DNA of 64,000 nt from Actinomadura citrea (GTDB taxonomy: Bacteria > Actinomycetota > Actinomycetes > Streptosporangiales > Streptosporangiaceae). Numbering within the stretch: the stretch's first letter is position 1; every line of letters begins with the position of its first letter. The notes below the pieces were generated by a model. That model did not search any database. It worked only from the letters and a program-made list of their open reading frames with translations, and was not told where the DNA came from. The position numbers and the translations under genes were made by a program. Below are positions 1 to 8,784 of this stretch, in pieces. The DNA lies in assembly GCF_013409045.1 (NCBI RefSeq), contig NZ_JACCBT010000001.1:7666669-7730668 (forward strand). Direction: 5' to 3'.

Positions 1-375
1 CAGAAGGACGGCGTCGAAGCCCACCTCCAGGAACTGCTCGCCGAGCACATCACCACCCTCGGTGAGGGCTACACCCTGATCCGCCGCGAGTTCCCGACCG
101 CCATCGGCCCGGTCGACATCCTCTGCCGCGACGCCGCCAGCGCCACCGTCGCCATCGAGATCAAACGCCGAGGCGAGATCGACGGCGTCGAACAACTCAC
201 CCGCTACCTGGAGCTGCTGAACCGCGACCCGCACCTGGCCCCCGTCCGCGGCGTCTTCGCGGCCCAGGAGATCAAGCCCCAGGCCCGCGTCCTCGCCACC
301 GACCGCGGCATCACCTGCGTCACCCTCGACTACGACGCCCTGCGCGGCATCGAACACGAGGGCACCCTCTTCTGA
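1..375 (+). CDS. nucS: Endonuclease NucS (EndoMS), C-terminal part
   Basis: This is the last 124 codons of a gene that starts before the window. NucS is the actinobacterial and archaeal mismatch-directed endonuclease that stands in for MutSL repair. The visible part is the RecB-like nuclease domain: GPVDILCRD carries the metal-binding Asp, and IEIKRRGEIDGVEQL carries the Glu-x-Lys catalytic signature. The C-terminal stretch with AAQEIKPQARVLA and DRGI is typical of the family. The frame is open from base 1 to a TGA at 373-375. The N-terminal dimerisation and DNA-binding domain lies outside the window. Identification is confident from the motif set. Confidence 0.93.
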   Translation, partial: QKDGVEAHLQELLAEHITTLGEGYTLIRREFPTAIGPVDILCRDAASATVAIEIKRRGEIDGVEQLTRYLELLNRDPHLAPVRGVFAAQEIKPQARVLATDRGITCVTLDYDALRGIEHEGTLF

Positions 376-456
376 CGGTCCTGCCGTTCGGTGACGGTGA
401 AGCCCTCGCACGTCCCCGCCTTTTGTTTCGTGACCTCATACGCGTGCGCGGCGGGG

Positions 457-2304
457 TCACGAAACGGGGAGCCGTGCCACCAGTTCGGGCTTGAAGAGGT
501 CTTTCACTCTTCCGTAAGGGATGGCGAAATCGTAGGCACTCGTGTGGCTCAGATCCAGCCCCCCCGAGTCCGGTCCGACATCCAGTCCGGTGTAGACAAG
601 GTCGAACTGCCGCTTACCGAAGAACGGCAGCGCCCATGGGGGCGACTCAGGTCGCCGGGAGTTCTGGAAGAACGCTTCGCGGTTGAAGGGGTTGAAGAAA
701 CCGCCCGAGCCTGAGTAGCCGCGCATCATCTGCCGCTTGTCGGGTCCTTCCGGAATCCCGTCCCACAACCGGGTCATTCCAGCTTCGCCGAACGAGGCGG
801 GCTTGAAGATGTCGTCGGCCGTCAGCGCGCGGCCGGTGCGCAGGTCGACGGTGACGCCGAACCCCGGAAAGTAGCCGGGCCCCTTGCCGCAACTGCGCTG
901 GAACTTCGGCACGTAGCGCACCGACACGAGGTCGGGGCCGCTCAACCCCTTGACGACGCTCGTGCCGAGCAGGTTCATCCGGCCGCCGCAGGCGGCGCGC
1001 GCGGCGGCGGTCTTGCCCCATTCCTTGTAGAACCTGATGGCCTGGTCGAGAGGGACGCGCAGGGCCTTGTTGGCCGCGGTCTGGACCGACGCCTTCTTCA
1101 TCCCCTTGACCCGGGCGTACTGGCCGCCCTGGACCTTGAGCACCCGGTCGCCGTAGGTCTGGTTCAGGGAGGCGAGGGTGATCTGGGGCTCCTGTGCGGC
1201 CTCCGGGCGGGTCGTCTCGTAGGCGACCACGCTGACCGTACCCGCCGCGGTCGCCCCCGCGACGACCAGAGCCGCCTTGGCCACGCTCGCCTTGGCGAGG
1301 AAGCCCGCCGAGGTCTTCCCCGCACCCGTGGCGACGGTCCCGGCCGTTCCGGCGCCCCCTGCGCCCCCCGCCCCCGCTCCCCCGGCCCCGGCCGCGGCGC
1401 CCGCGCCGGCGGCGGTCGTTCCCGCCGGCGCCGAGATCCCCGCGGCGACGAGCGGGAACAGCATGGACAGCCCCGCCGCCGTCGTGGCCAGCGCGCGGAT
1501 GCCGCGGCCCTCCCAGTCGTCCCCGTAGGCCGTGCGGGCGACGCTCTCCAGCTCGGCGACGAAGTCCAGGGCCCCGGCGTGCCGCTCCGCGGGGCTCTTC
1601 GCCAGTCCCCGGGCGACCAGCGGGCGCAGCGGTTCGGGGAAGTCGCCCAGCGGGACGGGGGCGGTGAGGTGCTGCCCGCGCAGCCCGACGACGCTGTCCG
1701 CGCCGAACGGGCGCCGGCCCATGACGCATTCGTAGAAGACGCAGGTCGCCGCGTACACGTCGGCGGACGGTCCGGCCTCGCCCGCCTGCCACTGCTCCGG
1801 CGCCATGTAGGACGGCGTGCCCGACCGCGACGCCGAACCGGCGGCCGACGCGATGCCGAAGTCGATGAGCTTGCTGCGCCCGTCCTCGGGCACCACCACG
1901 TTGGCGGGCTTGTAGTCCCGGTGGACGACGCCCGCCGCGTGCGCCGCCGCCAGGCCGAGCAGCGACCCCTTCAGGACGGTCAGCGCCGCGTGCGGTTCCA
2001 GCCGCCCGTGCTCGGCGAGGACCACCTTGAGCGAGACGCCGTCGACCGCCTCCATCACGATGGCGGCGCCGTGCTCGCTCTCCACCAGCCGGTACAGCCG
2101 GGCCACGTGCGGGCTCTCCACCCTGGCCAGCATCTCGGCCTCGCGGCGCAACGCCTCCAGCGGGGCCGGGTCCGCCCCGAGGGCGACGTACTTCACCGCG
2201 ACCGGGAAACCGGTCTCCTCGTGCTGCGCCAGAACGACGCGTCCCTGCGCCCCCGCCCCGAGCTCCCGCACCTCGCGAAAACCGGAGATCTTCCACTCGC
2301 CCAC
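457..2304 (-). CDS. Membrane Ser/Thr protein kinase with DUF3298-like extracellular domain
   Basis: This is a 615-residue Hanks-type (STPK) kinase with a GTG start at 2302-2304. The kinase domain spans about residues 8-265, with a glycine loop (GAGAQGRV), the ATP-anchoring Lys38 in VAVKYV, HRDYKPANV at 128-136 and DFG at 148-150. An Ala/Gly-rich linker follows, then one hydrophobic segment near residue 340-360, probably a single transmembrane pass. The C-terminal 230 residues would be extracellular. They resemble the DUF3298/RsiV-type fold: VTVDLRTGRALTADDIF, and AIPYGRVKDLF near the end. The likely role is transmembrane signalling in which the outer domain senses a cell-envelope ligand (inference). 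It lies upstream of, and on the same strand as nothing obvious to its left; nucS converges on it. Confidence 0.88.
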   Translation of the reverse strand: MGEWKISGFREVRELGAGAQGRVVLAQHEETGFPVAVKYVALGADPAPLEALRREAEMLARVESPHVARLYRLVESEHGAAIVMEAVDGVSLKVVLAEHGRLEPHAALTVLKGSLLGLAAAHAAGVVHRDYKPANVVVPEDGRSKLIDFGIASAAGSASRSGTPSYMAPEQWQAGEAGPSADVYAATCVFYECVMGRRPFGADSVVGLRGQHLTAPVPLGDFPEPLRPLVARGLAKSPAERHAGALDFVAELESVARTAYGDDWEGRGIRALATTAAGLSMLFPLVAAGISAPAGTTAAGAGAAAGAGGAGAGGAGGAGTAGTVATGAGKTSAGFLAKASVAKAALVVAGATAAGTVSVVAYETTRPEAAQEPQITLASLNQTYGDRVLKVQGGQYARVKGMKKASVQTAANKALRVPLDQAIRFYKEWGKTAAARAACGGRMNLLGTSVVKGLSGPDLVSVRYVPKFQRSCGKGPGYFPGFGVTVDLRTGRALTADDIFKPASFGEAGMTRLWDGIPEGPDKRQMMRGYSGSGGFFNPFNREAFFQNSRRPESPPWALPFFGKRQFDLVYTGLDVGPDSGGLDLSHTSAYDFAIPYGRVKDLFKPELVARLPVS

Positions 2305-2334
2305 ATGATCTCCTCGACGCCCCGGCCTTGTTGA

Positions 2335-2911
2335 TCACTGTGACGCGATGGTCCGCGAGGATGTTCGGTCCGATGTTCGGGACACGGCCTCGGCGTCACC
2401 CGGCACCGTGACGAAAGAAGGGCGGGGGCCCTTGCGGATTTTCGGATACGCCTTCTCGGCCTCCGAGGCCGGCGCGCCGACCTTGACGCCCTCGGGAGTG
2501 CTCATGCCGTCCACGGCGACGATCGACGCGACGCCGGGTTCCGCCGAAAGGTACCCGTCCGAGTCCGAACTCCTCTGCGAAGCCTCCTTGAGGCCGAACG
2601 TGCCGCACCCCGTCCCTCCGGGGGGCTCCGACCGGACGACGATGAGCCCCGCCGGCTCGTCCTGCCGCCGCTCCCGGCCGAGCTTGGGAGCGCCGTGTCC
2701 GGTGGGCCCGGGGTACGTCGGGCCGCCGGCCTCCCCGGGCGCCCCGGGCGCCGCCGAGGATGCGGACGACGCGGCGGCCCCGGGGGATCCGCCACCGGCT
2801 CCGGAGCAGCCATCGCCCCCCGCATGCCGCCAGCAGCAGACCGCAGACCGCCACCGCCGCGATGCCCACCCGTCGCACCAAGTCCAACCTCCCCGAAACG
2901 GCTTCGGCCAT
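2335..2911 (-). pseudogene. Putative lipoprotein gene interrupted by a frameshift in a C6 run
   Basis: The ATG at 2911 opens a lipoprotein signal peptide (basic N-terminus, then VAVCGLLLAAC followed by GG). The frame then runs into Arg-rich nonsense. The frame offset by one, ending at TGA 2335-2337, carries a plausible mature protein: a Gly/Ala/Ser/Pro-rich linker, then a domain with SAEPGVASIVAVDGMSTPEG and VGAPASEAEKAYP, resembling small actinobacterial lipoproteins. Removing one base from the run of six C at 2816-2821 joins the two halves. It is therefore either a recent pseudogene, a phase-variable tract or a sequencing error. No named function can be given. It is encoded just upstream of the kinase and could be its partner. 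Confidence 0.6.
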
Positions 2912-3189
2912 CCCACCATTCGGAACGCGGGCGATGAATCAGCGGTAGCACTGATCAGGTGGCCGTTTGTGGGCAACGACGGACCTTGCGCCGGTGCACC
3001 TCGTCCGCTGGCGCGGCCTGGACGCGGTGGCGCGGCCCTCCCGGGGGGGGGGGACGAGCGGTCGAGGGGTCCCTCCGGCAGAGCCGTCATTCCAGACGGC
3101 TTCCGGCGAGGGCATCACATTTCCGGGGACTGCTCCGTCATAGGGGTGAGAAGCCGAGATTCCTCACTGAATCCAAGGGGTGGACGAGC

Positions 3190-3630
3190 ATGCCTACGCA
3201 ACGCGAGATCGACGAAGCCGAGATCCGGCAGCAGATCGACAAGATCGTCGAAGGGATCCGGACCAAGGACCTGAAGGCCCTGGAGCGGCTGTACGCGGCG
3301 GACGTCGTGTCCTTCGACGTCGAGCCGCCACTGCAGCACGTCGGGGTCGCCGCGAAGATGAAGAACTGGACGAACGTGTTCACGTTCTTCCAGGAGGCGG
3401 CGTACGAGATCCGCGACCTGACGGTCACCGTGAGCGAGGACGTGGCCTTCGGGTACTGCTTCGGCCGGCTCAGCGGCACGCTGGGGAACGGAACGGCGAC
3501 CGACGGCATGTGGGTCCGGGCGACCTTCTGCTTCCGGAAGACCGACGACGACTGGCTGATCGCGCACGACCAGGTCTCCGTGCCACTCGACATGGCGAGT
3601 GGCAAGGGAGTGATCGACCTCCAGCCCTGA
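3190..3630 (+). CDS. SnoaL/NTF2-like fold protein
   Basis: This 146-residue protein shows the SnoaL-like (DUF4440/NTF2) pattern. An N-terminal helix (IRQQIDKIVEGIRTKDLKAL) is followed by LYAADVVSFDVEPPLQHVG, then the strand pattern AFGYCFGRLSGT and WVRATFCFRKTDDDWLIAHDQVSVP. Proteins of this fold are small ketosteroid-isomerase-like enzymes or ligand binders, and the substrate cannot be told here. The ATG at 3190 was chosen because the family pattern begins there; longer in-frame readings run into low-complexity sequence. A strong terminator follows directly, so it is probably monocistronic. Confidence 0.8.
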   Translation: MPTQREIDEAEIRQQIDKIVEGIRTKDLKALERLYAADVVSFDVEPPLQHVGVAAKMKNWTNVFTFFQEAAYEIRDLTVTVSEDVAFGYCFGRLSGTLGNGTATDGMWVRATFCFRKTDDDWLIAHDQVSVPLDMASGKGVIDLQP

Positions 3631-3660
3631 CGAGCCACCGGCCCGAGCCCCCAGCGCATG

Positions 3661-3714
3661 CGACAAGGCCGAGCCCGTGACCTGGTCTCACAGGTCACGG
3701 GCTCGGCCTTGTCG
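3661..3714. terminator. Perfect 24-bp inverted repeat, terminator
   Basis: Arms 3661-3684 and 3691-3714 are perfect reverse complements around a 6-nt loop (gtctca). They lie 30 bases after the stop of the SnoaL-like gene. There is no T tract, as is common for actinomycete terminators. Confidence 0.75.
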
Positions 3715-3779
3715 CTGTCAGCGAGACCCTGCTTCGCGCCGACCGGACCCGCGTCCCCAGAGAATGCGAGGTCGGCGCG

Positions 3780-3997
3780 GTAACGAGTTACTGCCCCCGC
3801 CCTCGGACGGTTCCGAGCCTGAGGCCGCACAGATCCGCGCACCGACCGCCGAAGAATACTGGTCCCTTACCGAAAAGGACTACGCCAACGCGGTCCAGTC
3901 CAACACTTACACGGCCCGTAAAGCACCTCGCCCAGAGCCGGACCCGCAGGCCATAACCCGCTGGTATCAGCACGTCAAGGCGGAAGCAGCTCCTTGA
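3780..3997 (+). other. Possible gene remnant or small unassigned coding segment
   Basis: An open frame in this stretch has protein-like composition in its last 60 codons (APTAEEYWSLTEKDYANAV, then ITRWYQHVKAEAAP and a stop at 3997). No convincing start or ribosome-binding site is seen. Upstream in frame the sequence runs into the terminator hairpin. It may be the 3' end of a decayed gene. No family recognised. Confidence 0.25.
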
Positions 3998-4083
3998 CGT
4001 CGTCCTCCCCTCCCGGACTGTTCTTGATGGTCGCCTAAGGCGGCCCCGCCGAACGGCGGAGGTAAACCAGACAGGAGGAGGCC

Positions 4084-5511
4084 ATGGAAACGGCCTTTTT
4101 CGAAAGGATGACCGTCAGCGACTTGCTTCGAGCAATGGCGCACGGTCTGCTGACCGCAGAAGAGCTCACCGGCCGGTGCCTGAAGCGCATCGAGCTTCTG
4201 AACCCCCTGCTGCACGCAGTCATCAGCGTGAATCCGCACGCGTTGGCAGAGGCCCGCAAGGTCGATCGCCTTCGGGCCTCGGGCTTCCCGCTCGGTCCGC
4301 TCTCCGGGATCCCGGTCCTGGTGAAGGACAACATCGACACCCTGGGCCTGCCCACCACGGCGGGCTCCGAGGCTCTGCGCCACGCCCTGCCGCACCGCGA
4401 CGCGGAGTTGGTGGTCCGGTTGCGCCGAAGTGGCGCGATCATCCTGGGCAAGGCGAATCTGACGGAGTGGGCCGCCTACCGCTCCGAGATCCCGCACAAC
4501 GGGTGGAGCCCGGTCGGTGGCCAGACCAGGAATCCCTACGTCCTGGATCGGTCGCCCTTCGGGTCCTCCAGCGGTTCCGCGGTCGCGGCGGCCGCCGGTC
4601 TGGCCCCGGTGACCATCGGCACCGAGACCTTCGGCTCCATCGTCTCGCCCTCCGGGATGAACGGCGTCGTGGGCTTCAAGCCGTCCCTGGGGCGGGTCAG
4701 CGGGGCCGGCATCGTGCCGATCTCGCCGTACCAGGACACGGCCGGGCCGATCACCCGGAACGTGGCCGACGCGGGCGCGGTGTTCGAGGTGATCGCCACG
4801 TCCCGCCGCGCAATCCGTCTGGAACCGGGCCTTCTGGCCGGGACCAGGATCGGTCTGTGGAGCGGGGTCAGGAAGAGTGCGAGCCATCAGGATGAGAATC
4901 GTGTTCTCGCCGAAGCCACGGCGAAGCTGCACGAACTGGGCGCGACCATCGTCGAGGTGGACCTGTCCGTGTTCGACACGTCCGAGGTGCTCTCCTACGA
5001 GTTCAAGGTGAGCATCAACGACTACCTGAGCTCGATCGGCGGCGACGGCCCGCACGATCTCGACGAGCTGATCGCATTCCGGAGTCATCCTGCCGAGCGG
5101 ACGTCCGATCTGGGGCTGGCCAAGTTCGAACGGGCCCAGGATTCGGACATGGCCCGCCGGCCGAGTGACTACCTGGAAGAACGCGTTCAGATCACCGAGG
5201 AGGCGCGCGACAGCCTTGACCGCGTCTTCGTGCGTCACCGCCTGGACGCGATCATGAGCCCGACCAACGGCCGGGCGCCGGAGATCTCCGAGCGCGACTT
5301 CGCCTGGCTGCACTCCTGCGGCCCGGCGGCGGTCGGCGGATATCCGAGCATCACCGTCCCGGCCGGCTACGCCGACTCCCAGCTCCCGCTGGGGGTCTCG
5401 TTCACAGGCCGCAGGAACCGCGACGAGGAACTCCTGGGTCTCGCCTACTCCTTCGAGCAGGCGACCTTGGCGCGCAAGCGGCCCCTGTACCTGCCCACGC
5501 TTCCGGTGTGA
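4084..5511 (+). CDS. Amidase-signature family enzyme
   Basis: This 475-residue protein belongs to the amidase signature family (GatA-like and fatty-acid or aryl amidases), which hydrolyse amide bonds with a Ser-cisSer-Lys triad. Lys81 sits in PVLVKDNIDT, the Ser-rich loop in PFGSSSGSAVA (about 159-167) supplies the cis-Ser, and GTETFGSIVSPSG (about 179-191) supplies the nucleophile Ser185. The length is usual for stand-alone amidases. It lacks GatB/GatC neighbours, so it is not the tRNA amidotransferase. A GGAGG-type site (aggaggcc) lies just before the ATG. The substrate is unknown. Confidence 0.88.
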   Translation: METAFFERMTVSDLLRAMAHGLLTAEELTGRCLKRIELLNPLLHAVISVNPHALAEARKVDRLRASGFPLGPLSGIPVLVKDNIDTLGLPTTAGSEALRHALPHRDAELVVRLRRSGAIILGKANLTEWAAYRSEIPHNGWSPVGGQTRNPYVLDRSPFGSSSGSAVAAAAGLAPVTIGTETFGSIVSPSGMNGVVGFKPSLGRVSGAGIVPISPYQDTAGPITRNVADAGAVFEVIATSRRAIRLEPGLLAGTRIGLWSGVRKSASHQDENRVLAEATAKLHELGATIVEVDLSVFDTSEVLSYEFKVSINDYLSSIGGDGPHDLDELIAFRSHPAERTSDLGLAKFERAQDSDMARRPSDYLEERVQITEEARDSLDRVFVRHRLDAIMSPTNGRAPEISERDFAWLHSCGPAAVGGYPSITVPAGYADSQLPLGVSFTGRRNRDEELLGLAYSFEQATLARKRPLYLPTLPV

Positions 5512-5539
5512 CGCCCGGCACGTGTGACAGGTGACCTCC

Positions 5540-5570
5540 GACCGGCCCCAGCCACCCGCTGGGGCCGGTC
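5540..5570 (+). terminator. Terminator after the amidase gene
   Basis: A 13-bp perfect stem (5540-5552 with 5558-5570, gaccggccccagc and its complement) has a 5-nt loop and lies 28 bases after the amidase stop. Confidence 0.75.
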
Positions 5571-5627
5571 CCTTCACGCTCCCCTCCGTCAACTCTGGAC
5601 AGTGGACGGGCGTTGCCGGGACGATTC

Positions 5628-6110
5628 ATGGCCGTGAACCAGAGTGTGCGCCTACGACCGGCCGAACCGGATGACTACGACCGCATCGTCGGTGTGGTGG
5701 ATGACTGGTGGGGGCGGCCGATCAGGTCGATCCTGCCGCGCCTGTTCCTGGATCACTTCCACCGCACGAGCCTGGTCGCCGAAGACGGCGTCGGCCTGGC
5801 GGGGTTCCTCATCGGACTGTTGTCGCCTTCGATGCCCGACACCGCCTACATCCACTTCGTCGGCGTTGCACCCCGTCTTCGTGGCAACGGCCTGGCCCGT
5901 CGCCTCTACCACCAGTTCTTCGACCTGGCCGCGACCGAGCGTCGGACAAAGGTGAAGGCGATCACCTCTCCACAGAACCTCGGTTCCGTCGCCTTTCACG
6001 CCGCGATGGGTTTCACCGTCACCGGACCCGTCGCCGACTACGACGGCCCTGCGATCGACCGCGTCGTCTTTCAGCTCCGGCTCTCCCCAGGACGGGAAGT
6101 CGGTCGGTGA
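5628..6110 (+). CDS. GNAT-family N-acetyltransferase
   Basis: This 160-residue protein transfers an acetyl group from acetyl-CoA to an unknown acceptor. It opens with the usual VRLRPAEPDDYDRIV strand-helix. The acetyl-CoA-binding motif A is HFVGVAPRLRGNGLARRLY, with the R/Q-x-x-G-x-G/A loop as RLRGNGLA. It ends with the motif B part SVAFHAAMGF. The ATG at 5628 is preferred over an in-frame TTG 15 bases upstream. Confidence 0.88.
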   Translation: MAVNQSVRLRPAEPDDYDRIVGVVDDWWGRPIRSILPRLFLDHFHRTSLVAEDGVGLAGFLIGLLSPSMPDTAYIHFVGVAPRLRGNGLARRLYHQFFDLAATERRTKVKAITSPQNLGSVAFHAAMGFTVTGPVADYDGPAIDRVVFQLRLSPGREVGR

Positions 6111-6151
6111 GGTGGGCGTAGGGTCCCGTGGTGTCGGATGGGGCGGGCATC

Positions 6152-6568
6152 ATGGCGGGCATGACGTTTCAAGCCAGCGGCAGCTTCGACATCGAGGCGT
6201 GGGACGCCGACAAGCCCTATGACGAGCAGGGCGGCAACCGGCTGACCCGGGTCCACGTGGGCAAGACCTTCCACGGCGACCTCGTGGGGACGAGCTCCAC
6301 CGAGCTGATCACGGTGGAGTCGCCGGCGGGGCCGGTCGCCTATGTGGGGATCGAGCACGTCCAGGGGATCCTGCACGGCCGTGAGGGGACGTTCGTCCTG
6401 CAGCACAGCGCGGGCAGCGAGGACGGGACGGCCGACACCCAGTGGCTGCGGTGGCTGATCGTCCCCACCTCGGGGACGGGGGAGCTCGCCGGGATCCGCG
6501 GCGTCGGCCAGATCTCCGTCACCGAGGACGGCGCGCACACCTGGGCGCTGGAGTACACGCTGGACTGA
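6152..6568 (+). CDS. DUF3224 domain protein
   Basis: This 138-residue protein spans the whole DUF3224 family: MTFQASGSFDIEAWD at the start, GDLVGTSSTELIT in the middle, and IRGVGQISVTEDGAHTWALEY at the end. The family is a small beta-barrel similar to allene-oxide-cyclase-like folds, with no established reaction. ATGs at 6152 and 6161 are both possible. It is followed closely by a TetR regulator gene on the same strand. Confidence 0.85.
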   Translation: MAGMTFQASGSFDIEAWDADKPYDEQGGNRLTRVHVGKTFHGDLVGTSSTELITVESPAGPVAYVGIEHVQGILHGREGTFVLQHSAGSEDGTADTQWLRWLIVPTSGTGELAGIRGVGQISVTEDGAHTWALEYTLD

Positions 6569-6599
6569 GCGCCGACCAGCGGCCGGTAATGTTCGGGTC

Positions 6600-7208
6600 A
6601 TGCCCCCGGTCACCGGCGACGCCACGCGTGAGCGCATCATCGACGCGGCCGAAGTGTGCTTCGGCCGTTTCGGCGTGGCCAAGACCACGGTCGAGGACAT
6701 CGCCGCCGCCGCGAAGCTGTCGCGGGCGACCGTGTACCGCAGCGTCACCGGCGGACGGGACGAGCTGATCCTCGCCGTGGTGGTGCGCGACCTGCGGCGG
6801 TTCCTTGACCGGCTCGCCGAGCGGCTGCGCCGGGAGCGGTCGGTCTCGGAGGCGATCGTCGAGGGGACGCTGGACGCGGTGAACTACGTCCGCGAGGAGC
6901 CGGCGATCGCGCACTTCCTCGTCCCTGAGGCGGCGGGGCACATGCAGGCGGCGGTGGCGGGGGCGGCCGAGCCCGTGCTCGCGCTGTGCTGCGAGTACGT
7001 GCGGCCCTATTTCGATCAGGCGCAGCGGCAGCGGACGCTGCGCGCCGACATCGAGGTGGAGGGGACGGTCGAGTTCCTCTTCCGCATCATCACCTCGCTG
7101 ATCGTGATGGACCGGGACCGGGACGCCGACGGGCTGCGCCGCTTCCTGCGCACCTACGTCGTCCCGGTCATCGCGGCGCCGGCGTCCGGGCGGACGGTCT
7201 CCGCATGA
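6600..7208 (+). CDS. TetR-family transcriptional regulator
   Basis: This 202-residue regulator has an N-terminal TetR helix-turn-helix: RERIIDAAEVCFGRFGVAKTT, then VEDIAAAAKLSRATVYRSV. The divergent all-helical C-terminus probably binds a ligand. It starts 31 bases after the DUF3224 gene and is followed by a membrane metalloprotease gene, so it may regulate one or both (inference). Confidence 0.88.
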   Translation: MPPVTGDATRERIIDAAEVCFGRFGVAKTTVEDIAAAAKLSRATVYRSVTGGRDELILAVVVRDLRRFLDRLAERLRRERSVSEAIVEGTLDAVNYVREEPAIAHFLVPEAAGHMQAAVAGAAEPVLALCCEYVRPYFDQAQRQRTLRADIEVEGTVEFLFRIITSLIVMDRDRDADGLRRFLRTYVVPVIAAPASGRTVSA

Positions 7209-7260
7209 GGACCTGGGACGGGACGCCGCGGAGACGGCGCGGCGAGAGGGGCCTGGAACG

Positions 7261-8082
7261 ATGAATGGCACTGCGGGCGAGAAGCGGGGAGGCGCGGCCG
7301 TCCGGCCGAGCCCGGTGTTCCTCGCGGTCGTGGGGGCGACCGTCCTGTGCGGCCTGATCGCCTGGCGGTACGGGACGATCCTGGACAAGCCAGGCCGGAT
7401 CGCCCTGTTCGGGTTCGTGATCTCGGCGTGGGTCCTGTCGCTGTCCCTGCACGAGTTCGGGCACGCTTACATGGCCTACCGGTCGGGCGACCGCAGCGTC
7501 GCCGCCAAGGGCTACCTGACGCTCAACCCGCTGAAGTACTCCGACATCACGCTGAGCTTCCTCATCCCCGTCGTGTTCATCGTGCTCGGCGGCATCGGCC
7601 TGCCGGGCGGCGCGGTGTGGATCGACCGGCACGTGATCCAGGGCCGGCTGCGCCACAGCCTGATCTCGGCGGCGGGCCCGCTGTCGAACGCGCTGTTCGC
7701 CATCATGCTCGCGGTGATCTTCAAGAACTTCGCCGACGCCGACCACGCGCTGTTCTGGTCGGGCCTGGCGTTCCTGGCGTTCCTGCAGGTGACCGCCACG
7801 ATCCTGAACCTGCTGCCGATCCCCGGGCTGGACGGCTTCGGGATCGTCGAGCCGTACCTGCCGCGGCGCCTGGCCGACCAGGCGAACGCCTACGGCGGCT
7901 ACGCGTTCCTCATCCTGATCGCGCTGCTGTGGCTGGGCCCGATCAACGAGGGCTTCTTCAACGTCATCTACTACCTCACCGACGCGATCGGCCTCGGCGA
8001 GTTCCCGTTCCGGGTCAACGGCTCGATCGACCACTTCCCGATCGAGCTCGGGCACTACCTGTTCCAGTGGTGGAAGAACTAG
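7261..8082 (+). CDS. Site-2-type (M50) membrane zinc metalloprotease
   Basis: This 273-residue integral membrane protein has about five to six hydrophobic segments. The zinc-binding HEFGH motif is at residues 64-68 within a membrane segment (VLSLSLHEFGHAYMAY). The third ligand region is NLLPIPGLDGFGI, matching the LDG pattern of M50 proteases. It would cleave substrates inside or near the membrane. There is no PDZ domain, so it belongs to the minimal class. The stop overlaps the convergent TetR gene by four bases. Confidence 0.85.
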   Translation: MNGTAGEKRGGAAVRPSPVFLAVVGATVLCGLIAWRYGTILDKPGRIALFGFVISAWVLSLSLHEFGHAYMAYRSGDRSVAAKGYLTLNPLKYSDITLSFLIPVVFIVLGGIGLPGGAVWIDRHVIQGRLRHSLISAAGPLSNALFAIMLAVIFKNFADADHALFWSGLAFLAFLQVTATILNLLPIPGLDGFGIVEPYLPRRLADQANAYGGYAFLILIALLWLGPINEGFFNVIYYLTDAIGLGEFPFRVNGSIDHFPIELGHYLFQWWKN

Positions 8083-8711
8083 CCCGTCAGGTGGCGGACG
8101 ATGCGGCGCAGCTGCTCGGCGTAGTGCTCCTGGAACTCGGGTGACTCCGGGTCCATCCCGAAGACGTGGCGTACGGCGAGCGGCTTGGTGACCGGCGCCG
8201 AGACCAGCGCCATCACGGCGAACATGATCGCGGCCGGGTCCAGGTCGCCGGGCAGTTCCCCGGCGGCCTGGCGGCGTTCGATGTCGGACAGGTCCTCCCG
8301 GGGGCCGGGCGGGATGTCGTCCAGGTCCTCGGTGAGGCCGCGCCAGGCGTTCAGCCTCGTGCCGCGCGGGTCGTCCAGGACGTGTCGCAGGTACCGGCCG
8401 ACGATCTCGTCGAACGGGACGTCCGGGTCGTTGAACTCGGCCTCCCGCTTCAGCCAGCGGCGGTGGAGCTCGCAGTACAGCCCCTCCTTGCCGCCGAAGT
8501 AGTAGTTGATCAGCTGCTTGTTGACGCCGGCGCGGTCGGCGATGTCCTGGACGCGGGCTCCCGCGTAGCCCTTGGCGGAGAACTCCTCCAGCGCGGCGTC
8601 CAGCAGGAGGCGCCGCGACCGCTCGGCGTCCAGCGTGCGCTCGTCCGGGGCGGGAGCACGCCTCGCCTGTTTCGTCGCCGGCCGCTTCGTCGGTTCCGTC
8701 ACGTTCCCCAT
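8079..8711 (-). CDS. TetR-family transcriptional regulator
   Basis: This 210-residue regulator has a basic N-terminal tail and then the TetR DNA-binding domain (RRLLLDAALEEFSAKGYAGARV, then QDIADRAGVNKQLINYYFGGKEGLY). It is divergent from an NmrA-like oxidoreductase gene; the 73-base gap between them carries an imperfect palindrome suited to a TetR dimer. The ATG at 8711 matches the normal distance to the DNA-binding domain. Confidence 0.88.
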   Translation of the reverse strand: MGNVTEPTKRPATKQARRAPAPDERTLDAERSRRLLLDAALEEFSAKGYAGARVQDIADRAGVNKQLINYYFGGKEGLYCELHRRWLKREAEFNDPDVPFDEIVGRYLRHVLDDPRGTRLNAWRGLTEDLDDIPPGPREDLSDIERRQAAGELPGDLDPAAIMFAVMALVSAPVTKPLAVRHVFGMDPESPEFQEHYAEQLRRIVRHLTG

Positions 8712-8757
8712 GGTAGCCGGGCTTCTGAGAAGTTCAACCATCCTGCTGTTTGACAAG

Positions 8758-8775
8758 TTCATCCAACTGGTTGAA
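8758..8775. promoter_or_regulatory. Putative TetR operator
   Basis: An 18-bp imperfect palindrome (TTCAtCCAacTGGtTGAA pattern, four mismatched positions) lies between the divergent TetR and NmrA-like genes. A further TTCAACCA half-site lies at 8733-8740. Position and symmetry suggest autoregulation; binding is inferred. Confidence 0.5.
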
Positions 8776-8784
8776 GCTGGCCCC

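Noticed and set aside
647..2338. Leftward 563-codon frame over the kinase gene
   Set aside because: It is the offset frame of the kinase gene; almost pure Arg/Gly/Ala with no motif.
3041..3050. Run of ten G as a possible regulatory tract
   Set aside because: It is in a non-coding stretch with no gene whose frame or promoter it would clearly affect; may be a sequencing artefact.
2348..3274. Long rightward open frame of 308 codons over the lipoprotein region
   Set aside because: Composition is shadow-like (Pro/Arg/Ser-rich) and it opposes the clearer leftward lipoprotein frames and overlaps the SnoaL-like gene.
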